Notes under the pieces: model-generated | Databases searched by the model: none | Seen by the model: the letters and a program-made list of their open reading frames with translations, nothing else | What the model was told of the DNA's origin: nothing | Translations under genes and position numbers: made by a program | In this document: in pieces, positions 23,412-31,261 of the stretch | How the letters are laid out: each line of letters begins with the position of its first letter | Position numbering within the stretch: the stretch's first letter is position 1 | DNA from: Cellvibrio sp. UBA7661 | GTDB lineage: Bacteria > Pseudomonadota > Gammaproteobacteria > Pseudomonadales > Cellvibrionaceae | Assembly (NCBI GenBank): GCA_002483365.1 | Contig: DLHT01000003.1 | Location: 1-64,000 of the forward strand | Direction: 5' to 3' | DNA: 64,000 nucleotides

Positions 23412-24362
23412 TCACATCATCCAGCCGCGTTCGCGCATCCAGGCTTCAAGCGCCTGCGGCCAACTGGAAATGCTGCCTTGGCCCTGAATCATTCCCACGC
23501 CATGGATGTTCGACTGATACACATGCAATTCGGATTGTTTATTGTGTTTTTGGACTTCAGTAAAAAACGCGAGGCTATTGGCCACTGTGACAGCCTGATC
23601 GCCAACCCCATGCAGCATAAACACCGGTGGTACTTTATCGGTCACTTGAAATTGTAAGGAATTGTCATGCAGCAGTTTGGGATCAGGGTTTGCACCCAGC
23701 AGCGCCTTGCGCGATCCGGCATGTGCATCCGGGCCGTAGAGGGCGATCACCGGATAACCCAGCACCGCAAAATCCGGACGGGCGCTGATATCGGCCAGAG
23801 GGTCATCCAGCAGGTTGGTATAAGTGAAGCGGGTTGCCACGCTCGCCGCCAGATGGCCACCGGCCGAGAATCCCACCACCCCGATTTTGCCGGGGTCTAT
23901 CCCCCAATCGGCTGCATTCTGGCGCACCAGGCGCACCGCGCGCAGACCATCCAACAAAGGCGCAGGGAATCCGTACTCCTGCATGCGGTACTTGACAACA
24001 AACGCCGCCACACCACGCGCGGCAAACCATTTGGCGATGTCGTATCCCTCGTGATCAATCGCGAGGCGAACATAACCGCCACCGGGGAAGATCACTGCCG
24101 CGGCACCGGTGGCAGTACCTTCTTCCGGCCAGAAAGGGGTCATTGAAGGGTTATCGACCACATACACACGCTGGTCTTTAATGTGCTCCCGGTCGGGTTC
24201 GACCAAAGGTTTTTCCGCCCACAAATACAGAGGCTCGGCAGGTAATTCAGTCACGGGGTCGGCAACTCCAGGCAGGGGTATTAATAACAAAACAGCCCCC
24301 ATGCAAATGCATAGGGACTTGAAGGCGTTCAAGGCCATAGAAACGTTTGAAGGCTGCATCAT
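23412..24362 (-). CDS. Secreted alpha/beta-hydrolase, probable carbohydrate or ester hydrolase
   Basis: A 316-residue protein with a signal sequence (hydrophobic residues 13-33, VLLLIPLPGVAD). The hydrolase fold has the oxyanion strand VIFPGGGYVRLA, the nucleophile elbow GFSAGGH (Ser about 167), an acid in HGVGDQAV (about 258) and the His in NIHGVGM (about 290). This resembles the esterase/lipase group of secreted acetyl-sugar esterases (BD-FAE-like). Substrate is not defined. Two adjacent ATGs at 24362 both follow GAGAG. It is monocistronic, 95 bp from the EAL gene, with no terminator evident. Confidence 0.8.
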   Translation of the reverse strand: MMQPSNVSMALNAFKSLCICMGAVLLLIPLPGVADPVTELPAEPLYLWAEKPLVEPDREHIKDQRVYVVDNPSMTPFWPEEGTATGAAAVIFPGGGYVRLAIDHEGYDIAKWFAARGVAAFVVKYRMQEYGFPAPLLDGLRAVRLVRQNAADWGIDPGKIGVVGFSAGGHLAASVATRFTYTNLLDDPLADISARPDFAVLGYPVIALYGPDAHAGSRKALLGANPDPKLLHDNSLQFQVTDKVPPVFMLHGVGDQAVTVANSLAFFTEVQKHNKQSELHVYQSNIHGVGMIQGQGSISSWPQALEAWMRERGWMM

Positions 24363-24447
24363 ATGCTCTCACCGGCGATTACTATCCATCAACAAGGCGA
24401 GAGCTTAGCAAACTTATCAGATAAATAGCGCGAACTCTGCGGTCACA

Positions 24448-24813
24448 TCAATGCCGGAACTGGGACTCCTCATCGCCCCACCAATGATGCTGATGCCAGT
24501 CAACCCGGGTGGGATCTGCTGCAGTCAGCAGTAACTGGCCAGCCGCCAATTCCCAATAGATAAATTCCTGCTTCAGATCACCCCAGAAGTGGCCGGTATC
24601 TTGTTTGATATATTCGCGCGCCAGGCGAACCTCATCGCCCAGCATTTCTTCGGCAGTGAGTTCGAGTTTGACCAGATCGTCAACCTCATGGCTGAAGCCT
24701 TGCCTGACTGCGCTCAAAGCGCCAGTCTCCTCCGCGCTGAAAGGCAAGTCCATCTGGTTGGAGTGATAGGGATTATTGGATGTGGTAAGCGTGGAACGGT
24801 CGCCGGATTTCAT
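24448..24813 (-). CDS. Small acidic cytosolic protein, unknown
   Basis: A 121-residue acidic protein, MKSGDRSTLTTSNNPYHSN..., with an acidic helix (EETGALSAVRQGFSHEVDDLVKLELTAEEMLGDEV) and a C-terminus rich in Trp, His and Asp (DWHQHHWWGDEESQFRH). No signal peptide or membrane span. GAGAGGTG lies 6 nt before the ATG at 24813. No family is recognised. It is flanked by the esterase gene downstream and the lipoprotein gene upstream, and is likely monocistronic. Confidence 0.6.
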   Translation of the reverse strand: MKSGDRSTLTTSNNPYHSNQMDLPFSAEETGALSAVRQGFSHEVDDLVKLELTAEEMLGDEVRLAREYIKQDTGHFWGDLKQEFIYWELAAGQLLLTAADPTRVDWHQHHWWGDEESQFRH

Positions 24814-24999
24814 AAAACACCTCTCGCATAGCTTCAAGATATTTATACTCACTCAGGCGATGCAGCTTCTATCATCACCGCCCTTATCTCAGTTTACACC
24901 CGGTACAAAGTTTCACCAGATGCCACCATCGATACCTTAATTCCCCGCTCACCCTCAGGACTCCACAAGGCTTTGTGTAACAGCCCAATTTCATCCTGA

Positions 25000-25494
25000 C
25001 TACATGCTATCGTCAGCTGTTGCTGTACCAGTGCCCGAATCTCCCACGCCATAGCTACGCCCCAAGTTGCCGCGCCGCATACTACGCTGCTCCTTTTCAT
25101 CTACAAGCGTCTTAAGCTGTTGCAGCTTTTCCTTATAGACACGATTACCTGCAGCGTAACCTTGCTGGAAATTATCGCGAATCTCTAACGGACAAATATC
25201 CGGGAGCGCTTGGTTTGATGAACCCAATTGATAGCCAGAGTCATAGGTACAGACACCAATTATTTCTCTCGCATACCCATCGATAAACGCTGACTTCGCA
25301 CCTGACTCCAGACGAGAACCACAGCTTTCTATATAGGCATCAAAACTTCTGACAGGCTTATATGCTTTAGCCGCTTGGGTGCCGAGCTCTTTCCAGTTCT
25401 CACCGCTACAGCCAAGGTTGCTGACAGGCTTGCCAGCACCCGCACAACCACTCAATAAAACGATCAAAACGGTAGACATCAATATCTTGAACAT
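25000..25494 (-). CDS. DUF2799-like lipoprotein
   Basis: A 164-residue protein with a lipoprotein signal peptide ending LLSGCAG (lipid Cys about 17). The mature part has GTQAAKAYKP, ESCGSRLESG, GYAREIIGVCTYDSGYQLGSSN and a Gln-rich helix, as in DUF2799. Function unknown. An upstream TTG gives two more residues, but GAGGG 7 nt before the ATG at 25494 supports this start. The C-terminus is low complexity (GDSGTGTATADDSM). Confidence 0.7.
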   Translation of the reverse strand: MFKILMSTVLIVLLSGCAGAGKPVSNLGCSGENWKELGTQAAKAYKPVRSFDAYIESCGSRLESGAKSAFIDGYAREIIGVCTYDSGYQLGSSNQALPDICPLEIRDNFQQGYAAGNRVYKEKLQQLKTLVDEKEQRSMRRGNLGRSYGVGDSGTGTATADDSM

Positions 25495-25616
25495 TTCCAA
25501 ACCCTCTGTTGCCTGAAGTTATAGTTCCCCAAGATTAGTTACAGTTACGCCACGAAGGGAACCACCGAAACACCACCTAATTACCAATCACATACCCTTG
25601 CATAAAATCAGCTATT

Positions 25617-26996
25617 TCAAGCACTTTCACGATTGCGAATAATATTTTCCAATGTCGCAATGGTGTCCTGAAGATCTGACATCTCAGGATATTTTTTAAA
25701 AACATCGCGCAGAACTGAAACCGCCGAATTGTAATTTTGCGAATCAATAAACATCTGCGCACGTCCCATCATGGCCTTCTTCTCATACTCAGGCAGAACC
25801 TCTGCTCTCAGGAAATAAAATTCAGATTGCACATAGTCTTTTCGGGACACCAAAAACTCCGCATAACTAACCAGTGCATCACCAGATACAGGATTTTTTT
25901 CAAGCGACTTTTTATACAAAGCATCCGCGTTGGCATATTGCTGTTTGTGTTGGGCAATGCGTGCAGATTGAAGGTAATAAATGGACTGCTCGTCGATTGA
26001 GAGCGATCCAATTTTTGAAGAATAAAGACTCAACAATTTTTCTGCTTGATCATACTGAACCGACTGTACCAACCAGTTGACATAATCAAATAAAGAACCG
26101 GCATCCAATTGATTCTTATTAATAATGCTTGCCATAAGCTCCGAAGCGCGGCCATAGCTTTTTACACGCAAATGAAGTTGCGCAGCAGTTTTTAAATTAG
26201 CTGTATCAACATCACCCAACAAAATCGCCATTTCAAGACTGCCCAAGGCCATTTCTTTGTTATCCAGTTGTAACGCAAGTGCAGCCTGGTTTAACCAGAT
26301 ATCCGGATCATCGGGGCGCTTTTGAATCAATTCTTTTACATAAGCCAGGGTGGCTTCATACATTTTTGCTTGCGAAAGAGCGGCCAGTAACCCGCGCTGC
26401 CATTGCACGTTTTCAGGCTCTAACATCAATGCCTTTTGGTAGGCACTAATTGCAGAGGTTGCACCATGTAAAGTAAGGTTCAAATATCCAAGCTGCCCAT
26501 AAACAAGTGCCTCATTGGAGCCGTAGGCAACGGCATTTGCAAAATATTGCCGCGCTTTGACAAAATTTTCACGCATCAAATATAGCTGCCCCAAGTCGCT
26601 ATGCGCGCGAATTAATTGCGGCATACGCTCCAAGACACTCAAATAAGTAGCCTCTGCCTTGTCATATTCTTTTATGGAAAAATAAACCTGGGCTTTCAGC
26701 ATCAACATCGCAGGGCTTAATTCCAGATCATAATATTTTTCCAACTCTTTCAGCACTTTTTGTCTGTCCCCCGAATCCAGTAAGTCTTTAAGGGCAACGG
26801 CTGTTTCAACTTCTTCGAGCGCAATTGCCGCTTCGCGCGGGCTAAATATGGGCGAATATTGCGGCAAAATAAATTCCGGCTTCTTCAACTTAATGTCAAA
26901 GATATGTCTGGATTCTGCAAACACATCAAAAACCATAAAACCAAACGCAAAGACAAATAGAATTTTCCATGTGTTAACACTGGGCATAAATCTCAT
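25617..26996 (-). CDS. TPR protein of a TonB2-type energy system
   Basis: A 459-residue periplasmic or membrane-tethered protein. Residues about 10-27 (ILFVFAFGFMVFDVFA) are a signal sequence, followed by at least nine TPR repeats from about 75 to 440. It is the last gene of a six-gene cluster, 6 bp after tonB. TonB2-type clusters of vibrios also end with a TPR protein that assists ferric-siderophore uptake, so a like role is inferred; partner contacts are not visible. No catalytic residues are expected. Confidence 0.8.
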   Translation of the reverse strand: MRFMPSVNTWKILFVFAFGFMVFDVFAESRHIFDIKLKKPEFILPQYSPIFSPREAAIALEEVETAVALKDLLDSGDRQKVLKELEKYYDLELSPAMLMLKAQVYFSIKEYDKAEATYLSVLERMPQLIRAHSDLGQLYLMRENFVKARQYFANAVAYGSNEALVYGQLGYLNLTLHGATSAISAYQKALMLEPENVQWQRGLLAALSQAKMYEATLAYVKELIQKRPDDPDIWLNQAALALQLDNKEMALGSLEMAILLGDVDTANLKTAAQLHLRVKSYGRASELMASIINKNQLDAGSLFDYVNWLVQSVQYDQAEKLLSLYSSKIGSLSIDEQSIYYLQSARIAQHKQQYANADALYKKSLEKNPVSGDALVSYAEFLVSRKDYVQSEFYFLRAEVLPEYEKKAMMGRAQMFIDSQNYNSAVSVLRDVFKKYPEMSDLQDTIATLENIIRNRESA

Positions 26997-27002
26997 AAGA
27001 AT

Positions 27003-27668
27003 CTACATCCTTAAACTAAAATTCAGTGAATATAAATAAACAGCTTGCACCGGCTGACCATTTTTTCGCGGAATAGTAAATTTGGAATTGTTAATCGCCT
27101 TGCGAATAACGGCGATCATTTCCGGATAAACAGGATCAATAATTTTTTTAACGTATGCTCTTCCCGTCTGATCAATAATAATTTCCACTTTAGTTTCAAC
27201 GCGATCTATTCCACGCCGACTTAACCCTGATGGAAAACTAATATGGTTACTGGATACCAATTTCGGAACACCATCCAATTCTTTTACTTCGAATAAAGGC
27301 AAATCCAGGGTTAACTCTTTACGAATATCCAAATCATTCATATTGAATTCCGGTTTAACAATTTCCTCTAAACGGCTGTATGAAAGCTTTGGATTATCGC
27401 TATATTGCATTTGCGGCCCATCGCCAACGCCCAACAAATTAATAGAAGGTGTTGCAGGTGCTTCGTTTGACTCCTCCATTTTTATGGGTGGAGGCGGTAG
27501 TGGTGGCGGAGGAACGAAGGATACCAACTGACGTATTTCAACCTCATCATCCTGTTGTTCGACAATTGAATCCAACGCCAAAATTAACCAAACGAGCACA
27601 CAGACCAACAACAAGCTCAACAGCCAGGGAATGCATTTTATCCAAACGTCTATTTTTCCTTTTTGCAT
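27003..27668 (-). CDS. tonB: TonB protein
   Basis: A 221-residue energy transducer. An N-terminal membrane anchor (about 10-33, WLLSLLLVCVLVWLILA) is followed by a Pro-rich spacer (VPPPPLPPPPIK, about 47-60), a flexible linker and a C-terminal TonB domain (about 130-221: TKVEIIIDQTGRAYVKKI, PVYPEMIAVIRKAI, NSKFTIPRKNGQPVQAVY). The spacer is short, so reach across the periplasm is limited, as in TonB2 proteins. An ATG at 27668 is chosen; a TTG start inside exbD is possible. It follows exbD directly. Confidence 0.9.
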   Translation of the reverse strand: MQKGKIDVWIKCIPWLLSLLLVCVLVWLILALDSIVEQQDDEVEIRQLVSFVPPPPLPPPPIKMEESNEAPATPSINLLGVGDGPQMQYSDNPKLSYSRLEEIVKPEFNMNDLDIRKELTLDLPLFEVKELDGVPKLVSSNHISFPSGLSRRGIDRVETKVEIIIDQTGRAYVKKIIDPVYPEMIAVIRKAINNSKFTIPRKNGQPVQAVYLYSLNFSLRM

Positions 27669-27678
27669 AGCTATCCGC

Positions 27679-28089
27679 TTATTCCGCAACCAGTGTAGCT
27701 ATATTTATTTTTTCAATGCCCGCGAGCTTGGCCTGATCAATCACTCGCACCAATACATCTGTCGGCACTGATTTATCCGCTTGAATAACTAAAGGTTTGG
27801 CTTCATTTTTTATCAACTGACTCAGCGTATTGCGCACCCCCGAAATACCGATATTAGTGCCGCCATAAATCACCTCGTGGGACTGGGTAATCGCAAGCAA
27901 AATAATCGAATTCTGTATCGATTTTGAGGATATGGCTTGCGGCTTATCCACATCAACTCCTGTCTCTTTTACAAAGACAGTAGTGACAATAAAAAATATC
28001 AACAGAATAAACACCACGTCCAACAGAGGAGTCAGGTCAATATCCTGCCCCTTTGCCTCCTGGATTTTTTGTTCAATTGAGGATTTCAT
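27679..28089 (-). CDS. exbD: Biopolymer transport protein ExbD
   Basis: A 136-residue inner-membrane protein of the TonB motor. One span (about 20-42) follows the key DLTPLLDVVFILLIFF motif, whose Asp (about 25) is the proton-path residue of ExbD/TolR. A periplasmic domain follows (QADKSVPTDVLVRVIDQAKLAGIEKINIAT). It overlaps exbB by 17 bp and leads into tonB. Confidence 0.95.
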   Translation of the reverse strand: MKSSIEQKIQEAKGQDIDLTPLLDVVFILLIFFIVTTVFVKETGVDVDKPQAISSKSIQNSIILLAITQSHEVIYGGTNIGISGVRNTLSQLIKNEAKPLVIQADKSVPTDVLVRVIDQAKLAGIEKINIATLVAE

Positions 28090-28483
28090 TTGCGATTTTA
28101 ACTTCCCATTTAATTTTTTTACGTTGCAGATAATTGTGGAGCAACAAACCAGGGATCACCGTGACCAAACCCAACTCAGTGGTAAATAACGCTTCTGCAA
28201 TGCCGCCACTGATCACCTCTTGCAAAGCAAAAGATTTTTCAACAGACATACGATAAAAGGTATCAAGCAAACCCATAATCGTTCCCAACAACCCTAACAG
28301 CGGCAATGACGATAATAAATCTTTTAAAGGGCCATACCAAAAGCTGGCTTTCTCATACCACGCCCTGTCCATCTTCAGAAAAAAACATAGATCTATCAGT
28401 ATTGCGTAAGCAAAGAAGGCAACAATAAAAATTGTCCATACAACCACACTGCCCAACCAATAATATTCTGAAGACATATCCAT
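28073..28483 (-). CDS. exbB: ExbB proton-channel subunit
   Basis: A 136-residue MotA/TolQ/ExbB protein with three spans (about 8-34, 58-75 and 100-120). The channel signature LPLLGLLGTIMGLLDTF and FTTELGLVTVIPGLLLHNYL is present. The ATG at 28483 follows GAGTGG; an earlier GTG touches the ttpC stop. It is shorter than E. coli ExbB, as expected for the small ExbB of TonB2-type systems. Confidence 0.92.
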   Translation of the reverse strand: MDMSSEYYWLGSVVVWTIFIVAFFAYAILIDLCFFLKMDRAWYEKASFWYGPLKDLLSSLPLLGLLGTIMGLLDTFYRMSVEKSFALQEVISGGIAEALFTTELGLVTVIPGLLLHNYLQRKKIKWEVKIANEILN

Positions 28484-28492
28484 AGCTGCCAC

Positions 28493-29788
28493 TCAGTTAA
28501 AACTGACTTTGCTGACTTTTATGGCGAAGCTTTCCAAATCGTGCAAATAAGATTTTATTTTTCTCGATAACAATGCACTCGCGATCAGCGAAGGTATCGC
28601 TACAATCAACCCCAGCTCAGTGGTAATCAGTGCAATTGAAATGCCGCCCGACACAGTAGAAGCATCACCCGTTCCAAAAATTGTCATCATCTTGAAAGTG
28701 GTGATCATTCCTGAAACCGTACCCAACAGCCCTAACAGCGGCGCAATAGAAGCAGTCACACTGACTAAATTCATAAAGCGTTCAACTTTATGTCGATACT
28801 CCATTAGATAGGCAACCATAAAATCATCGCGCTGTTGCGATACCGGTGTACGCTTGGCGATATCAATTAATTGTTGTTGAGGCAAACCCGCTTGGGCGAT
28901 TGCATTTTTGACTTCAAAAGAATCCTGGGTATTTTTATTCGCAACCAGAACATTACCCAGCTCTTTATTCAAAGTAGGCAATCGTAAAAATTCAATTGTT
29001 TTGGCAAGCGAAATAATGAACGCCAGAATACCGAACAACACAATGGGGATTGCCCATGCGCCGCCCTTTTCGATGTGACCTAACAAAGTGTCATTTTGAT
29101 CAAATAATTCAAAGGCTTTACCCAAGGTCGGATCAAAACTTATTAATCCCGCACCGGTTGCACTCAAGGTTTCGATGTGAGTTTTTTGTTGATTATTAAA
29201 TAAGAACGCCAGGCGCGATTCATCACCGAAATCATCCACTATACCCGCCACTTCCAATGCGGGACTGTAGGCAACTTTGACTGCACCAAATTGCAATGAC
29301 TGGCCTGTCACCACCTCACCTGAGGGCGTTATCAGCTTTGTTTCAAGCCAACCCGGGTTTAATTTTAACGTCATATCCTCACTGATTAACGCCAATGCTT
29401 CCGGTGTAATTTTTTTATCCTGCCCCGGAAACTTATTCATTAATCCAGTAGATTCCAGGTAATGCACCAGCAAACTTTTTTGATAATTACTTTGGCTGGA
29501 CCATTGATCGACACGCGTTTTTAATTGCTCCAGACTTAACAGTTGTTCATCTTTTTCGCGACGAATGACTGCCGCTTTTTCACGCAAGGCTTTCAATGCT
29601 TGTTGTTGCTTGTCCAAGGCATTGGCATAGACCGCGCTTTCCTGCACGATTTTTCTTTGCAAACTTTGCAGCTCGTTTTGTGATTGACTGATGCGATCAA
29701 TTAATTTTTTTTCAACATCGACACTCGCCTTAGCCATAACAGGCAAACAAAACAATACAAACACGCTGATAATTATTGTTGTTTTCAT
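28493..29788 (-). CDS. TtpC-like large ExbB-family protein
   Basis: A 431-residue protein. Signal sequence (1-20, LPVMAKA), an extended periplasmic coiled-coil (about 22-110: LQSLQRKIVQ, LKALREKAAVIRREKDEQLLSLEQLK), a periplasmic domain (110-255), then three spans of the ExbB/TolQ fold at about 245-270, 330-360 and 385-410 (APLLGLLGTVSGMITTFKMM, ITTELGLIVAIPSLIASALL). This matches TtpC, the extra motor subunit of the TonB2 complex. It precedes exbB and follows the DUF3450 gene. Confidence 0.88.
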   Translation of the reverse strand: MKTTIIISVFVLFCLPVMAKASVDVEKKLIDRISQSQNELQSLQRKIVQESAVYANALDKQQQALKALREKAAVIRREKDEQLLSLEQLKTRVDQWSSQSNYQKSLLVHYLESTGLMNKFPGQDKKITPEALALISEDMTLKLNPGWLETKLITPSGEVVTGQSLQFGAVKVAYSPALEVAGIVDDFGDESRLAFLFNNQQKTHIETLSATGAGLISFDPTLGKAFELFDQNDTLLGHIEKGGAWAIPIVLFGILAFIISLAKTIEFLRLPTLNKELGNVLVANKNTQDSFEVKNAIAQAGLPQQQLIDIAKRTPVSQQRDDFMVAYLMEYRHKVERFMNLVSVTASIAPLLGLLGTVSGMITTFKMMTIFGTGDASTVSGGISIALITTELGLIVAIPSLIASALLSRKIKSYLHDLESFAIKVSKVSFN

Positions 29789-29790
29789 AC

Positions 29791-30576
29791 TCAGTTATCC
29801 CTCACTTCCAATTTCACCGGCAAAGTAACCAAATTCGCCAAGGCGGGATTTTCCATAATATTAATTAAGGTTTTTATTTCTCGCGGATCTAACTTTTGCC
29901 CCAACTCGTTTTCTGCTTCTTGATTACTCCACCATTTCCAACCTAATGTCGTTGCACGGCCATAACCATATTCGCTCGCATCTTCACTGAGATACCAACC
30001 TTGAGTTAGGCCTAAATAGACCTGTGTGACCCGCAGCGAACGGGGTGCATCCTGGCCTGTGACGGGAACGTCAATCGTCGCCTTGTTTATGGCTACACGC
30101 TGATTAAATTCATTCATTAATTTATAAATTGATAACAGGCGTTCGAGCGTCTCACTTGCGGTTAATCCTGATTCCAAAGATTGCATTTTGCCGTCAACTT
30201 CAGCGGCGAGTGGTGGCGGCAAACGAAATTGGATTGATTGCAAGGAGGCCTTGGCCTTATTGACCTGTTCAGTCAGCAAAACTTGTTCTTGCTCAAGACG
30301 CTCTTGGTCCGTTAGCAGGCTCTTTCTGTGCTCGTCAGTATCCGAGCGAACGTCGGCCGTTTGGGACAGGATTTCGGTCAATGAGCTTTGCTCGGCAATT
30401 AACAGCTGCTGGCGTCTTTCTAATTCTGTTTTGCGCTCTGCCCACTCGGTTTGCAGCTTGCCTTTTTGACTCTCGAGCTGGATCCATTTCTGCATCAGCT
30501 CATCTGTATCGGCATTTGCGATACCAACGGAAGGAATTACAACAAATAACACACTGGCTAATCGCTTACTTAACAT
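29791..30576 (-). CDS. DUF3450 periplasmic coiled-coil protein of the TonB2 cluster
   Basis: A 261-residue exported protein. Signal peptide 1-22 (SVGIANA), a long coiled coil about 25-130 (rich in LEQEQVLLTEQVNKAKASL and ELERRQQLLIAEQSSLTEIL), then a globular tail (APRSLRVTQVYLGLTQGWYLSEDASEYGYGRA). DUF3450 proteins are found next to TtpC-type operons; they may couple to the outer membrane, which is inference. It heads the operon on the minus strand; three 17-bp repeats with promoter-like hexamers lie 72-122 bp upstream. Confidence 0.88.
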   Translation of the reverse strand: MLSKRLASVLFVVIPSVGIANADTDELMQKWIQLESQKGKLQTEWAERKTELERRQQLLIAEQSSLTEILSQTADVRSDTDEHRKSLLTDQERLEQEQVLLTEQVNKAKASLQSIQFRLPPPLAAEVDGKMQSLESGLTASETLERLLSIYKLMNEFNQRVAINKATIDVPVTGQDAPRSLRVTQVYLGLTQGWYLSEDASEYGYGRATTLGWKWWSNQEAENELGQKLDPREIKTLINIMENPALANLVTLPVKLEVRDN

Positions 30577-30647
30577 CTGCTTTCCTTATCAGTACTGATT
30601 AACTGGGATACTGTAATGAACACCTGCACGGGCGCTCCAAGTCTTTA

Positions 30648-30698
30648 TTCTTCTATATGAGTAATTCTTTTATATGGGCAATTCTTCTATACGAACAG
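30648..30698. repeat. Three 17-bp tandem repeats upstream of the TonB motor operon
   Basis: Units TTCTTCTATATGAGTAA, TTCTTTTATATGGGCAA and TTCTTCTATACGAACAG abut without gaps. On the minus strand each contains a -10-like TATA(G/A)A, and TTGCCC/TATAGA (18-bp spacing) could be a promoter. They lie in the 685-bp gap 30577-31261, which otherwise holds only the divergent receptor promoter region and a 5' hairpin. Confidence 0.8.
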
Positions 30699-31098
30699 CC
30701 AAGCCCTATCCACTCACTATCCAATCGTATGCTTATATTATTAATACGAATTTATTGGCTCAAACTTAATCTAAAGATTGATAAAGCGACAACCCGACCA
30801 AAAAACACACAAATCAACTCTAGCAATCCGGCCGCGAAAAGCCCATACCAGGCAAAAACGCTGCGCTTACCATTGGCTTACCTTTGGCTTACTTCTGTAA
30901 CAGCGCAAAATTCACCATTACCGGTGTGATCGCCCGCGACGAGCGGATGCAAGGTAAAAACCTATTGCATCTAACTAGAAAACAGATTTGAAAACTCCCC
31001 CAGTATCGCCCTCCCGCTGTAACACCGCCCAGCCAGACCACCTTAAAAAATAATATAAAAATATTATTTCTAGATAATTTAATGATATTGTCAACTTG

Positions 31099-31104
31099 TA
31101 TACT
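31099..31104 (+). promoter_or_regulatory. Candidate extended -10 promoter of the halogenase-locus receptor
   Basis: TATACT is preceded by TTG, giving an extended -10-like element 158 bp upstream of the ATG at 31262. A -35 of good match is not seen. The surrounding DNA is AT-rich. Confidence 0.35.
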
Positions 31105-31117
31105 AGAGCACTAGAAT

Positions 31118-31160
31118 CCACACCCGCCAGATAGTCATAAAAACTATCTGCTGGATGTGG
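31118..31160 (+). promoter_or_regulatory. Stem-loop in the receptor 5' leader
   Basis: The 18-nt arms 31118-31135 and 31143-31160 pair at 15 of 18 positions (inner AGATAGT/ACTATCT perfect) around a 7-nt A-rich loop. It lies between the candidate promoter and the start codon, ending about 100 nt upstream. No T-run follows. Confidence 0.6.
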
Positions 31161-31261
31161 GGGGAAGCCAACACTTCCAACCATCACTAATAACCAGCCG
31201 CTCAGGTGCCAGCGGCAAACATCAAACGGAGGCGCTGCCAGGCATGGCGGCAGAGACAATA

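Noticed and set aside
24894..25100. Small minus-strand frame MKRSSVVCGAATWG...
   Set aside because: It overlaps the end of the DUF2799-like lipoprotein gene in another frame and has no independent support.
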